A stretch of 64,000 nt of DNA from Prochlorococcus marinus subsp. marinus str. CCMP1375 (lineage in GTDB: Bacteria; Cyanobacteriota; Cyanobacteriia; PCC-6307; Cyanobiaceae): the NCBI RefSeq assembly GCF_000007925.1, contig NC_005042.1, positions 1,488,001-1,552,000 on the forward strand, in the 5' to 3' direction. The notes beneath the pieces are model-generated. The model saw nothing but the letters and a program-made list of their open reading frames with translations, did no database searches and had not been told where the DNA came from. Numbering within the stretch: position 1 is the stretch's first letter; every line of letters starts with the position of its first letter. Below are positions 36,921 through 47,299 of this stretch, in pieces. Both the position numbers and the translations under genes were made by a program.

Positions 36921-38120
36921 CTACTTAATAATCTTTGAAACGACACCAGCGCCAATTGTTCGGCCACCTTCACGAATAGCAAATCTCATACCTTGTTCAA
37001 TTGCAACTGGACAAATAAGTTCTCCTGTCATTTTGATGCGATCTCCAGGCATAACCATTTCCACACTACTTCCGTCATCAGCTGTAAAAGCTGTGATTTG
37101 TCCTGTCACATCGGTTGTACGTATGTAAAACTGTGGTCTATACCCAGCAAAGAAAGGAGTGTGTCTTCCTCCTTCTTCTTTCTTAAGCACATAAACCTCT
37201 CCTTCAAATTGAGTATGAGGAGTAATGGATCCTTTTTTAACAAGAACCATTCCGCGCTCAATATCCTCTTTCTGTATTCCCCTTAGCAAAAGGCCTACAT
37301 TGTCGCCTGCCATCCCTTCGTCGAGAAGCTTACGAAACATCTCTACTCCGGTGACGGTTGTAAGCCTTGTATCTCTAATACCAACTATCTCTACCTCCTC
37401 TCCTACAGTCACCTTCCCACGCTCAATTCGTCCTGTTGCAACTGTGCCTCTACCGGTAATTGAAAAGACATCTTCTACTGCCATTAAAAAAGGCTTATCA
37501 ACTTCTCGTTCTGGCTCAGGAATTGAAGCATCTACAGCCTTCATTAACTCCTCAACCTTGCCTTCCCATTCAGAATCTCCTTCAAGAGCTTTTAAACCTG
37601 ATACTTGAACAATAGGGATCTCATCTCCAGGGAAATCATAACTATCTAATAGTTCACGAATCTCCATCTCAACTAATTCAATGATCTCAGGATCATCAAC
37701 CATGTCGCACTTATTAAGGGCAACTACAAGAGCTGGAACTCCCACTTGCTTAGCAAGAAGTATGTGCTCCTTAGTTTGTGCCATTGGGCCATCAGTAGCC
37801 GCACAAACTAAAATAGCTCCGTCCATTTGAGCTGCACCTGTGATCATATTTTTCACATAGTCAGCATGACCTGGACAATCAACATGGGCGTAATGTCTGC
37901 CATCAGTCTCATACTCAACATGAGCTGTATTAATTGTGATACCGCGCTCTCTCTCTTCTGGAGCACCATCTATATCACCATAATCTTGAGCTTGGGCTTG
38001 TCCCTTCTTGGCTAACACATTTGTGATAGCTGCAGTAAGGGTAGTTTTCCCATGATCAACATGCCCAATTGTCCCAATGTTGACGTGAGGCTTGTTTCTT
38101 TCGAACTTCTCTCTGGCCAT
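36921..38120 (-). CDS. tuf: Elongation factor Tu
   Basis: GTPase delivering aminoacyl-tRNA to the ribosome; 399 residues, the cyanobacterial length with the small insertion relative to E. coli. GTP-binding motifs are GHVDHGKTT (about 18-26), [12 protein letters not shown] and NKCDMVDD. Domain II and III landmarks are [13 protein letters not shown] and [13 protein letters not shown] at the C terminus. Lies 46 bp after fusA. Confidence 0.99.
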   Translation of the reverse strand: MAREKFERNKPHVNIGTIGHVDHGKTTLTAAITNVLAKKGQAQAQDYGDIDGAPEERERGITINTAHVEYETDGRHYAHVDCPGHADYVKNMITGAAQMDGAILVCAATDGPMAQTKEHILLAKQVGVPALVVALNKCDMVDDPEIIELVEMEIRELLDSYDFPGDEIPIVQVSGLKALEGDSEWEGKVEELMKAVDASIPEPEREVDKPFLMAVEDVFSITGRGTVATGRIERGKVTVGEEVEIVGIRDTRLTTVTGVEMFRKLLDEGMAGDNVGLLLRGIQKEDIERGMVLVKKGSITPHTQFEGEVYVLKKEEGGRHTPFFAGYRPQFYIRTTDVTGQITAFTADDGSSVEMVMPGDRIKMTGELICPVAIEQGMRFAIREGGRTIGAGVVSKIIK

Positions 38121-38166
38121 TTGTTTAAAGAATCAGGTTAATAATAGACGATTGATGATGAAGATA

Positions 38167-40242
38167 TCAGGAATTGCCCTGATTCTTAGAGATGATTGCT
38201 TCAGCAACATTCCGAGGAACCTCCTCATACTTGCTGAACTCCATTGAGAATATACCTCGCCCTTGAGTCATTGATCGCAGTTGAGTGGCGTAACCGAACA
38301 TTTCAGCCAAAGGTACTTTTGATTGAACCTTTGAAATTCCATCATCAATAGATTGGCCTTCAACTTGACCCCTTCTTGAAGAAAGATCTCCAATAATTGA
38401 ACCTAGGAAGTCCTCAGGAACCTCAACTTCTACTTTCATCATTGGCTCTAGAAGAACAGGGTTACACTTTTTAACCCCATCTTTGAAGGCCATTGAGCCA
38501 GCAATCTTAAATGCCATTTCAGATGAATCAACATCATGAAAAGAACCATCAACCATAGTTACCTTTACATCAATCAAAGGATATCCAGCCAATACACCAG
38601 ATTCACATGTCTCTTTCATACCATTCGATGCAGGGCCGATATATTCCTTAGGCACAACACCACCAACAATTTTATTAATAAATTCAAATCCTGATCCTGG
38701 TTCACCTGGTTCCATTTCAATAACGACATGTCCATATTGCCCCTTACCTCCTGTTTGGCGCGCATACTTACCTTCGCCTTTTGAACTCGATCTAATTGTT
38801 TCTCTATAAGAAACTTGAGGTGCTCCAATATTGGCTTCGACTTTAAACTCACGAAGCATTCTGTCTACAAGAATCTCCAAGTGAAGTTCTCCCATACCAG
38901 CAATAACAGTCTGATTTGTTTCTTGGTCAGTACTTACACGAAATGTTGGATCTTCTTCTGCAAGAGATACTAAAGCCTTAGAAAGTTTCTCCATATCACC
39001 TTTGGTTTTAGGCTCTACTGCAACAGAAATCACAGGCTCTGGAACAAAAAGCGTCTCAAGAACAATCGGGTCATCAGTGGAACATAAAGTATCTCCGGTA
39101 GTGGTATTTTTTAAACCAAGTACAGCACCCAAATCTCCTGCACGCAGCTGATCAACTTCCTCGCGATCATCTGCCTTTAATACTACTAGTCTTGAAATTC
39201 TTTCTTTAGCATCCTTAGTGGAATTAAGGACATAACTTCCTTTTTCAAGGACACCTGAATACATCCTTACAAAAGTTAGTTTGCCATAAGGATCAGCCAT
39301 AACTTTAAAAGCTAATGCACTAAATGGAGCATTATCTTCAGAGGGCCTTACGTCATCCTTTCCACTAGGCAAAACACCTTGAATAGGAGGAACATCAATA
39401 GGGGCTGGTAAATAGTCAATTACTGCATCAAGAACTAACTGAACACCTTTGTTTTTGAAAGCTGAACCACACAACATTGGAACAAGCCCATGCTTTAAAA
39501 CTCCTTCTCGAATACCTTTTTTCAATTGGTCGATAGTAAGTTCACCATTCTCAAGGAAAGATTCAATTAATTCTTCATCAGTTTCTGCAACAGTTTCCAT
39601 TAATTTTGATCTCCATTCAGCAGCTTTCTCGGCCATATCAGATGGGATTTCAGTCTCTTCTATATCAGTCCCAAGATCGTTTTTATATATGTGAGCTTTA
39701 TTACTAACTAGATCAATAATCCCCGACAGATCTCCTTCTGCGCCAATAGGTAGCTGAATTGGAGCAGCATTTGCTTTCAGTCGATCTTTAATCTGGTCAT
39801 AAACCTTTAAGAAATCTGCTCCTGTTCTATCCATCTTATTGACAAAGACCATTCTAGGGACTGAATAACGGTCAGCTTGACGCCATACGGTCTCTGACTG
39901 TGGTTGAACTCCACCAACCGCACAGAAAACTGCAATTACACCATCAAGGACTCGCATGGATCTTTCCACCTCAATGGTGAAATCCACGTGCCCAGGAGTG
40001 TCAATAATGTTAATCCTATGCTCTTGCCAACTTGTGGAAATTGCTGCTGCAGTAATAGTTATCCCCCTTTCTCTCTCTTGAGCCATCCAATCAGTTACGG
40101 CAGCTCCATCATGAACTTCACCAATCTTGTGAACTACACCTGAATAGAAAAGTATCCTTTCAGTGGTAGTGGTTTTTCCAGCGTCAATATGCGCTGCAAT
40201 ACCAATATTTCTTACGCGTTCTAGGGGGAAGGCACGAGCCAC
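38167..40242 (-). CDS. fusA: Elongation factor G
   Basis: Translocase GTPase, 691 residues. The G1 motif is [13 protein letters not shown] near 17-29, followed by [11 protein letters not shown] (switch I), DTPGHVDF and NKMDRTGAD. The C-terminal domains include [16 protein letters not shown] and [15 protein letters not shown], typical of bacterial EF-G domains IV-V. Located between rpsG and tuf. Confidence 0.99.
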   Translation of the reverse strand: MARAFPLERVRNIGIAAHIDAGKTTTTERILFYSGVVHKIGEVHDGAAVTDWMAQERERGITITAAAISTSWQEHRINIIDTPGHVDFTIEVERSMRVLDGVIAVFCAVGGVQPQSETVWRQADRYSVPRMVFVNKMDRTGADFLKVYDQIKDRLKANAAPIQLPIGAEGDLSGIIDLVSNKAHIYKNDLGTDIEETEIPSDMAEKAAEWRSKLMETVAETDEELIESFLENGELTIDQLKKGIREGVLKHGLVPMLCGSAFKNKGVQLVLDAVIDYLPAPIDVPPIQGVLPSGKDDVRPSEDNAPFSALAFKVMADPYGKLTFVRMYSGVLEKGSYVLNSTKDAKERISRLVVLKADDREEVDQLRAGDLGAVLGLKNTTTGDTLCSTDDPIVLETLFVPEPVISVAVEPKTKGDMEKLSKALVSLAEEDPTFRVSTDQETNQTVIAGMGELHLEILVDRMLREFKVEANIGAPQVSYRETIRSSSKGEGKYARQTGGKGQYGHVVIEMEPGEPGSGFEFINKIVGGVVPKEYIGPASNGMKETCESGVLAGYPLIDVKVTMVDGSFHDVDSSEMAFKIAGSMAFKDGVKKCNPVLLEPMMKVEVEVPEDFLGSIIGDLSSRRGQVEGQSIDDGISKVQSKVPLAEMFGYATQLRSMTQGRGIFSMEFSKYEEVPRNVAEAIISKNQGNS

Positions 40243-40334
40243 AGCTATTTCTCCAGTTTCAGGGTTTAAAAGCGGATGTGACTCTACAGTCCATCAGGTA
40301 AAAGTGAAAGTATTTGGTATTTATATCTAAAAAA

Positions 40335-40805
40335 TCAATACCGATAATGAGCAAAAGCTTTATTTGCTTCGGCCATTTTATGGGTTTCCTCACGCTTGCG
40401 AACTGCATTACCAGCTTCATTTGCAGCATCCATTAATTCTCCAGCAAGTTTATGAGCCATGCTTCGACCATTTCTTGATCTGGAGAAATTAACAAGCCAC
40501 CTTAATGCCATCGCTGTACCCCTCTCCTGACGAACTTCCATAGGGACTTGGTATGTAGCGCCACCTACACGTCTTGCTCGAACTTCAACAAGAGGAGTGG
40601 CGTTTTTGATAGCTGTTTCAAAAAGCTCTATAGGATCTCCACCAGTTCGCTCGTTTATTAAACCAAATGCTTGCGAAAGAATTTTTTGCGCAGTGGACTT
40701 TTTACCATGTTTCATTAGTCTTGCAACCATCATTGTTGCCAGACGATTATTAAATTGTGGGTCAGGTAAGACTGGTCGTTTTTCAGCTGCGTTTCTTCTA
40801 GACAT
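40335..40805 (-). CDS. rpsG: 30S ribosomal protein S7
   Basis: 156 residues starting [17 protein letters not shown]7 organises the head of the 30S subunit by binding the 3' domain of 16S rRNA. Recognisable segments are [37 protein letters not shown] and [17 protein letters not shown]. Second gene of the str operon, 42 bp after rpsL and 92 bp before fusA. Confidence 0.98.
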   Translation of the reverse strand: MSRRNAAEKRPVLPDPQFNNRLATMMVARLMKHGKKSTAQKILSQAFGLINERTGGDPIELFETAIKNATPLVEVRARRVGGATYQVPMEVRQERGTAMALRWLVNFSRSRNGRSMAHKLAGELMDAANEAGNAVRKREETHKMAEANKAFAHYRY

Positions 40806-40847
40806 TTGGTTAAATTAATTTAGTTAAGTAATTGATGAAAAATTTCT

Positions 40848-41222
40848 TTACGATTTTGGAGCCTTAGCTCCATATTTTGATCGAGCTTGCCGACGATCTT
40901 TGACACCGGCAGTATCAAGCGTTCCTCGAATAATGTGATAACGGACCCCAGGAAGGTCTTTAACCCGGCCGCCACGCAATAGCACAACTGAGTGTTCTTG
41001 AAGATTATGTCCTATACCAGGGATATAAGCTGTCACTTCAAAGCCTGAAGTAAGTCGAACTCTAGCGACTTTGCGCAATGCAGAATTTGGCTTTTTTGGC
41101 GTTGATGTATAAACCCTTGTACAAACGCCCCTCCTTTCCGGGCATGATCGCAATGCTGGCGACTTGGTTTTGCGAGTAAGTCGCTGTCGCTCAGTTCTAA
41201 TTAGCTGTTGAATGGTTGGCAT
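40848..41222 (-). CDS. rpsL: 30S ribosomal protein S12
   Basis: 124 residues, beginning [15 protein letters not shown]. Decoding-centre motifs [15 protein letters not shown] and the [11 protein letters not shown] loop with the proline-glycine preceding the streptomycin-relevant lysine region are present. First gene of rpsL-rpsG-fusA-tuf-rpsJ. The upstream gap contains a nested inverted repeat directly before the start codon. Confidence 0.99.
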   Translation of the reverse strand: MPTIQQLIRTERQRLTRKTKSPALRSCPERRGVCTRVYTSTPKKPNSALRKVARVRLTSGFEVTAYIPGIGHNLQEHSVVLLRGGRVKDLPGVRYHIIRGTLDTAGVKDRRQARSKYGAKAPKS

Positions 41223-41223
41223 C

Positions 41224-41268
41224 GAAGATTGACTCGGTCAGTAATTTGGGTCCGAACTGATAATCTTC
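41224..41268 (-). promoter_or_regulatory. rpsL leader inverted repeat
   Basis: Directly before the rpsL start codon, GAAGATT (41224-41230) pairs with AATCTTC (41262-41268), and inside it TCAGT (41238-41242) pairs with ACTGA (41256-41260). The minus-strand mRNA would carry this two-part stem immediately 5' of the ATG, where it could limit ribosome access. Autogenous control of the str operon is known in other bacteria, but at a different site; a regulatory role here is inference. Confidence 0.4.
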
Positions 41269-41477
41269 TATTCTACTAGCTCGAGGGCAATAAGAAGAAT
41301 TTTTTATAAACCCATTTGTCTCAATACGAAGCTATTAAATAAAAAAGCACTCAAAACATTTGATTTATAACCTCTTGGCGTTTTAAATCAATTAAACAAA
41401 TACACCTAGAATCATTTGATACCTAACACACTATTTTTCAATCTGCTAAGGCGAATCTAAAAAGCTTGATTTCTTTC

Positions 41478-44400
41478 ATGCCTAAACAACCACATATTCC
41501 CAATTGGCCTTACTGTGACAGCAGCTCTCCCAATGCCTTGACAGGTGAAAGGGATGCTTGCGGTGTTGGTTTTTTAGCACAAATTGAAGGCAATTCCAAT
41601 CATTGGGTTTTAGAGCAAGCACTTCGAGGTTTGGAGTGTATGGAACATCGAGGTGGATGTGGAGGTGATAGTGATTCTGGTGATGGAGCAGGGCTATTAT
41701 GTGAAATTCCTTGGAGTTTTTTAGAAAGCATTTGGTCGGAAATTAAAAGTCGAAATAACTCACAGAAATTAGGGTTGGGGATGCTTTTTATGCCCAATAA
41801 CTTAGAAGAATGCACAAAGGCTAAAAATATTTTTGAAAAAGAAGCAAAAACTCTTGGATTGACTTCTAGAGGATGGCGTGAAGTTCCTGTTAACCCTTCT
41901 GTCCTTGGTCCTCTAGCTAAAGAAACAGCACCTTTTATATTGCAATGGCTTGTAGAAGGAAATGATCAAGAAGAAAATTTTGAAAGTTTGCTATTTCGCT
42001 TAAGGAAGCGTATTCAAAATCAATGTGCTAATTCATTCAAAGAAATTGACAAACAACCCTATATAGCTTCTTTAAGTTCTCGCACAGTTGTTTATAAAGG
42101 AATGGTTAGATCAGAAGTTTTAGCAGATTTTTACCAAGATCTTCGTCACAAGGAATTTAAAATTTCTTTTGCTATTTATCATAGACGATTCAGTACAAAC
42201 ACTCTTCCCCGTTGGCCTCTCGCACAACCTATGCGACTACTAGGACACAATGGTGAAATCAATACTCTTCTTGGAAATTTAAATTGGGCAAAAGCCACAG
42301 AAGTGCATCTAGAAGAAATTTGGGGTGAATCAGCAAAAGACCTAACACCTGTCGTCAATTCTTCATTTAGTGATTCAGCTAATCTAGATGCAACTCTTGA
42401 ACTCCTTGTTCGTAGTGGCCGTCCAATTACAGATAGTCTGCTAACTCTAGTCCCAGAGGCTTTCAGAGATCAGCCCGAACTAGAAGAGCAAGAAGAAATA
42501 AATGCCTTTTATGAATATTCAGCATGCACTCAAGAAGCATGGGACGGGCCTGCTTTACTAGTTTTTTCTGATGGTCATTTTATCGGAGCAACATTAGATA
42601 GAAATGGACTACGCCCAGCAAGATATTGCGTCACAAAAGATAATCTTGTGATAATGGGATCTGAGACTGGAGTAGTTGACATTGAAGACAGCCAAATTAT
42701 AGAAAAAGGAAGATTAGGGCCAGGTCAAATGTTGGCAGTTGACCTGCAAAAAGGAAGATTATTAAAGAATTGGGAAGTAAAGAAAGAAGCTGCAAATAGG
42801 CATCCCTATCAAAGCTGGTTATCAGCAAATCGTGTCATCTTTAAGAATCAACCATGGGTAGAAAAAACTAATTTAGAGCAATTAGATCTACTTCAAAAAC
42901 AAACTGCTTTCGGTTTTTCTGCTGAGGATTTTGATTTAATTATTAATACAATGGCAAGCGAAGGCAAAGAGCCTACATATTGCATGGGAAATGATATCCC
43001 GCTTGCAATTCTTTCTAATAAAGCTCATATATTATACGACTACTTTAAACAAAGATTTGCACAAGTTACAAATCCTCCTATAGATCCATTACGTGAAAAA
43101 CTTGTAATGAGTCTTGAAATGCATCTAGGGAAAAAAGGTTCTCCGCTATCGCCACAAAAAGATGGATTCTCAGTAATTAGTTTAAACTCTCCAATAATTA
43201 ATGAAAATGATCTTATTAAGCTTTGCAGTCAAGGTCTCTCTACAAAAATAATTTCAACATTAATATCAATTGAAGAAGGTCTTATAGGGCTAGAAAAAGT
43301 ACTTAAAGATATCTGTAATGATGCAGAATTAGCAGTCAGAAATGGCACAAGAGTATTAATACTTTCAGACCGAGGATTAAATCAAAGCAAAACATATATA
43401 CCTCCATTATTAGCTGTTGGAGCAGTTCACCATCATTTGCTAAAACATAAATTGAGGCTTGATGTATCAATAATTATTGATACTGCTCAATGCTGGAGCA
43501 CGCATCACGTTGCTTGTCTAATTGGCTACGGAGCAAGCGCTATATGTCCTTGGTTGGCTTGGGAAACAACTAGGCATTGGTGGAAAAGTCCTAAAACTCA
43601 AAAACTAATAGAAAGTCAAAATCTTGCAAATTTAACAATTCAAACAGCACAAGCCAATTTAAAGAAAGCATTAGAAGATGGCTTGCGAAAGATACTATCA
43701 AAAATTGGTATTTCCCTTTTAGCTAGTTATAACGGAGCGCAGATTTTCGAAGCAGTCGGGATAGGTGCTGACATAATTGACATAGCTTTTAAAGGAACAA
43801 CAAGCAGAATATCGGGATTAACCCTTAAAGAATTGGCCAATGAAACACTTTCATTTCATTCAAAAGCTTTCCCAAATATAGATCTAAAAAAACTTGAGTT
43901 CTTTGGTTTTGTTCAATTTCGGAGTGGTGGAGAATTTCATTTAAACAACCCTGCAATGTCAAAAGCATTGCATTCTGCAGTAAGGCAAGGGTCTAACTAT
44001 GATCATTTTTCCACTTATCAATCTCTACTTGAATCAAGACCAGCGACTTCCCTTCGCGATTTATTGACATTTAAAAAAGCCAAAAAGCCTTTACCTATCG
44101 AGCAAGTTGAAAGTGTTGAAAACATTTGCAAACGGTTTTGCACAGGAGGAATGAGCTTAGGTGCTCTTTCCAGAGAGGCCCATGAGGTCCTAGCAATAGC
44201 TATGAACCGCATTGGAGGTAAAAGCAATAGCGGAGAAGGAGGCGAAGATCCTCAAAGATTCAAAATTCTTACTGACGTAGATGAACAAAACCTTTCAGCC
44301 AGTTTCCCAAACCTAAAAGGACTTAAGAATGGCGATAGTGCATGTTCAGCAATTAAACAAATAGCTTCGGGCAGGTTTGGTGTTACTCCTGAATATCTAA

Positions 44401-46052
44401 GAAGTGGCAAACAATTAGAAATTAAAGTAGCCCAAGGTGCAAAGCCTGGCGAAGGTGGGCAATTACCTGGCAAGAAAGTAGACACTTATATTGCAAAATT
44501 ACGAAATAGCAAAGCTGGTGTTGCTCTAATTTCTCCACCACCTCATCACGATATTTATTCAATCGAAGATCTAGCTCAATTAATCCATGATCTCCATCAA
44601 ATTCATCCAAAAGCCAAAGTAAGTGTGAAGTTAGTTGCAGAAATAGGCATAGGTACAATTGCTGCAGGAGTAGCAAAAGCAAATGCAGATGTTATACAAA
44701 TATCTGGTCATGATGGAGGTACTGGCGCCTCTCCTCTTAGTTCAATCACCCATGCAGGATTGCCGTGGGAGTTGGGCTTGACTGAAGTACATAGAGTTCT
44801 CTTGGAAAATGGATTAAGAAATCGAGTATTACTTAGAGCAGATGGAGGTTTAAAAACAGGATGGGATGTTGTTATGGCGGCCCTCCTAGGGGCAGAAGAA
44901 TATGGATTCGGCTCAATTGCAATGATTGCAGAAGGTTGCATAATGGCGCGCATATGCCATACCAATAAATGTCCAGTAGGAGTAGCTACTCAACAAGAGG
45001 CCTTAAGAAAGCGCTTCTCTGGAGTTCCTGAACATGTAGTTAATTTTTTTCTATTTGTAGCAGAGGAAGTCAGACAAATAATGAGTCTCTTAGGGGCATC
45101 AACATTGGAAGAAATTATTGGCAACACAGAAATGCTGCAATCTCGAAATGTAAAGCTTGCCAAAACGAAGGAAGTAGATCTTTCCTCTTTGCTAAAACCA
45201 ATACCAAAAGTTCAAGACAGGTCATGGCTTGTGCATCAAATTGAGCCGCATAGCAATGGAAACGTTCTCGAAAATGCACTTCTAAAAGACTCAGAGATTT
45301 GCAATGCAATAATTAATCATGGAAATGTTTCTAGAATTATTCCAATAGCAAACACGGATAGGAGTGTTTGTGCTCGTATTTCTGGCGAGATAGCAAAAGA
45401 ACACGGTAATAAAGGTTTCAAAGGAACACTTGATCTAACCTTTAAAGGTGCTTCAGGACAAAGCTTTGGCGCATTCTTATTACAAGGTATGAATGTTCGT
45501 CTTATAGGCGAAGCTAATGATTATGTAGGGAAAGGCATTAACGGCGGAGCAATTACTTTAATCCCCCCCACTATTAATGAAAATGCCTCTAACCAGGTAA
45601 TTCTTGGCAACACATGTCTATATGGAGGTACTGGCGGAAAATTATTTGCTCTTGGAAAAGCAGGGGAACGTTTTGCAGTAAGAAATAGTGGGGTAGAAAC
45701 AGTGGTTGAAGGAGCAGGCGATCATTGCTGTGAATACATGACTGGTGGAATAGTGGTAGTGCTAGGAGAAACTGGCAGAAATGTTGGAGCAGGAATGACT
45801 GGAGGAATAACTTTTTTACTCAATGAAGATAATCAAGTAAATAATCGCGTAAACACCGAAATCGTTGAAATTCATAGTTTATTAACAACTGAGCAAGAAG
45901 ATATTGTTAAGCCATTAATAAAAGAACATTATCAAAAAACGAAGAGTTTTAAAGCTCAAAAAATAATTAATGAATGGGCGTATTATAAGCAAAAGTTCAA
46001 GATTTTAGTACCACCAAGTGAGAAATTAAGATTAGGGTTGTTAGACCAATAA
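41478..46052 (+). CDS. glsF: Ferredoxin-dependent glutamate synthase
   Basis: Makes two glutamates from glutamine and 2-oxoglutarate with electrons from reduced ferredoxin; central to nitrogen assimilation. I choose the ATG at 41478 (MPKQPHIPNW, 1524 residues) over a TTG four codons upstream. The class II glutaminase domain needs Cys28 (ERDACGVGF) exposed after removal of a 27-residue propeptide. The FMN/synthase domain follows, and the 3Fe-4S cysteines are C1154-x5-C1160-x4-C1165. The C-terminal part is the beta-helix domain with repeated Gly-rich strands. No NADPH subunit lies nearby, as expected for the ferredoxin type. Confidence 0.97.
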   Translation: MPKQPHIPNWPYCDSSSPNALTGERDACGVGFLAQIEGNSNHWVLEQALRGLECMEHRGGCGGDSDSGDGAGLLCEIPWSFLESIWSEIKSRNNSQKLGLGMLFMPNNLEECTKAKNIFEKEAKTLGLTSRGWREVPVNPSVLGPLAKETAPFILQWLVEGNDQEENFESLLFRLRKRIQNQCANSFKEIDKQPYIASLSSRTVVYKGMVRSEVLADFYQDLRHKEFKISFAIYHRRFSTNTLPRWPLAQPMRLLGHNGEINTLLGNLNWAKATEVHLEEIWGESAKDLTPVVNSSFSDSANLDATLELLVRSGRPITDSLLTLVPEAFRDQPELEEQEEINAFYEYSACTQEAWDGPALLVFSDGHFIGATLDRNGLRPARYCVTKDNLVIMGSETGVVDIEDSQIIEKGRLGPGQMLAVDLQKGRLLKNWEVKKEAANRHPYQSWLSANRVIFKNQPWVEKTNLEQLDLLQKQTAFGFSAEDFDLIINTMASEGKEPTYCMGNDIPLAILSNKAHILYDYFKQRFAQVTNPPIDPLREKLVMSLEMHLGKKGSPLSPQKDGFSVISLNSPIINENDLIKLCSQGLSTKIISTLISIEEGLIGLEKVLKDICNDAELAVRNGTRVLILSDRGLNQSKTYIPPLLAVGAVHHHLLKHKLRLDVSIIIDTAQCWSTHHVACLIGYGASAICPWLAWETTRHWWKSPKTQKLIESQNLANLTIQTAQANLKKALEDGLRKILSKIGISLLASYNGAQIFEAVGIGADIIDIAFKGTTSRISGLTLKELANETLSFHSKAFPNIDLKKLEFFGFVQFRSGGEFHLNNPAMSKALHSAVRQGSNYDHFSTYQSLLESRPATSLRDLLTFKKAKKPLPIEQVESVENICKRFCTGGMSLGALSREAHEVLAIAMNRIGGKSNSGEGGEDPQRFKILTDVDEQNLSASFPNLKGLKNGDSACSAIKQIASGRFGVTPEYLRSGKQLEIKVAQGAKPGEGGQLPGKKVDTYIAKLRNSKAGVALISPPPHHDIYSIEDLAQLIHDLHQIHPKAKVSVKLVAEIGIGTIAAGVAKANADVIQISGHDGGTGASPLSSITHAGLPWELGLTEVHRVLLENGLRNRVLLRADGGLKTGWDVVMAALLGAEEYGFGSIAMIAEGCIMARICHTNKCPVGVATQQEALRKRFSGVPEHVVNFFLFVAEEVRQIMSLLGASTLEEIIGNTEMLQSRNVKLAKTKEVDLSSLLKPIPKVQDRSWLVHQIEPHSNGNVLENALLKDSEICNAIINHGNVSRIIPIANTDRSVCARISGEIAKEHGNKGFKGTLDLTFKGASGQSFGAFLLQGMNVRLIGEANDYVGKGINGGAITLIPPTINENASNQVILGNTCLYGGTGGKLFALGKAGERFAVRNSGVETVVEGAGDHCCEYMTGGIVVVLGETGRNVGAGMTGGITFLLNEDNQVNNRVNTEIVEIHSLLTTEQEDIVKPLIKEHYQKTKSFKAQKIINEWAYYKQKFKILVPPSEKLRLGLLDQ

Positions 46053-46066
46053 ATCAGTAAATTACA

Positions 46067-46399
46067 ATGCCTTTATTTATAAAAAAAGAACAATTTACAC
46101 AAGAGACTTTATCATTATTGCCAGAAATAAAAAAACAATATCTTGCAGATCACAAAATCTGGGTTAAGGAATTAATCGCTTCTGGCAAGAATATTTCTTC
46201 CGGGTATCTAACCGATCAAGAAAGGAATCCTGGAGGTGGAGGATTACTTTTTATAGAAGCAACTAACTTTGAAGAAGCCAAGGATATTATTCAGCAAGAT
46301 CCAATGATTAGAAATAACTTGGTAAATTGGGAAATTCAAGAATGGGTTCCAGTTGCTGGGAATTTATTAGAACAATTCAACGTGGATAAATTTGCATAA
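46067..46399 (+). CDS. YCII-related domain protein
   Basis: 110 residues. The ferredoxin-like YciI fold is suggested by [23 protein letters not shown] in the middle of the first half and [23 protein letters not shown] in the second, with the conserved histidine in ADH. YCII proteins are small, often dimeric, and mostly of unknown function. It begins 14 bp after the glsF stop, so it is likely in the same transcript, and its last 23 bp overlap the end of lipA on the other strand. Confidence 0.8.
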   Translation: MPLFIKKEQFTQETLSLLPEIKKQYLADHKIWVKELIASGKNISSGYLTDQERNPGGGGLLFIEATNFEEAKDIIQQDPMIRNNLVNWEIQEWVPVAGNLLEQFNVDKFA

Positions 46400-47261
46400 G
46401 TCTCTTAACTTCGCCAGCGTGATAACTACTACGAGTTAATGGAGAACTAACTACCTGTAGAAAACCAAATCGGGTTTGTCCTTCCTCCTTGTATTTTTGA
46501 AACTGGTCAGGAGTCACAAATCTATCTACTGGCAAATGCTTTGTCCCTGGAGAAAGATATTGACCTATCGTAACTATATCTACATTATTATCATGAAGAT
46601 CTGAAAGCACTTGCAAGACCTCATCATCTGTCTCACCAAGTCCAACCATCAAACCTGATTTGGAATATACATTTGGAGATTCTTGTCTAACACGTCTTAA
46701 CAGTTCTAATGAACGCTTATATAAACCTTGGGGTCTTGCTCGTTTATATAATCTAGGGACAGTTTCAATATTGTGATTTAAAACATTTGGGGAAGCATTC
46801 ATAACCTTTTTAAAAGCATCCCAATTTCCACAAAAATCGGGAATGAGTAATTCAATTGTGGTTTCTACAGAACTAGCTCGAACTGCATCAATGCAACTAA
46901 CAAATTGACTGGCTCCTCCGTCTTCTAAATCGTCCCTATTTACAGAAGTAATTACTACATGTTTTAAGCCCAGTCTTTTAACTGCTTCGCCAAGTCTTTC
47001 AGGTTCAGAAGGATCCAAACTTCGAACACTTTTATCAAAATCAATATCACAATAAGGACATGCTCTAGTACAACCTGGTCCCATTATCAAAAACGTAGCT
47101 GTGCCACCTGCAAAACACTCACCAATATTTGGGCAACTAGCTTCTTGACAAACAGTATTTAAATTTAAATCTGATAATAAATCAGCTACATAACCAATCC
47201 GTTCATGCTGAGGAGCTTTCACTCTTAGCCAATCAGGCTTATGCGTATTCATACTTGCCAC
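46377..47261 (-). CDS. lipA: Lipoyl synthase LipA
   Basis: Radical-SAM enzyme inserting two sulfurs into protein-bound octanoyl groups. 294 residues. The auxiliary cluster motif is seen as [12 protein letters not shown], and the radical-SAM motif as [10 protein letters not shown] (C-x3-C-x2-C). The terminal RSSYHAGE contains the conserved serine ligand of the auxiliary cluster. Many cyanobacteria have two lipoyl synthases; this appears to be a standard one. Located 38 bp after the CbiG-CobJ gene on the minus strand. Confidence 0.96.
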   Translation of the reverse strand: MASMNTHKPDWLRVKAPQHERIGYVADLLSDLNLNTVCQEASCPNIGECFAGGTATFLIMGPGCTRACPYCDIDFDKSVRSLDPSEPERLGEAVKRLGLKHVVITSVNRDDLEDGGASQFVSCIDAVRASSVETTIELLIPDFCGNWDAFKKVMNASPNVLNHNIETVPRLYKRARPQGLYKRSLELLRRVRQESPNVYSKSGLMVGLGETDDEVLQVLSDLHDNNVDIVTIGQYLSPGTKHLPVDRFVTPDQFQKYKEEGQTRFGFLQVVSSPLTRSSYHAGEVKRLMQIYPR

Positions 47262-47299
47262 AACTTAAAAATAAGCAAAGCCATTTCATAAAAAACATA

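Noticed and set aside
41269-41477. NtcA-binding site before glsF
   Set aside because: I could not find a GTA-N8-TAC box at a sensible distance from the start, so I do not claim one.
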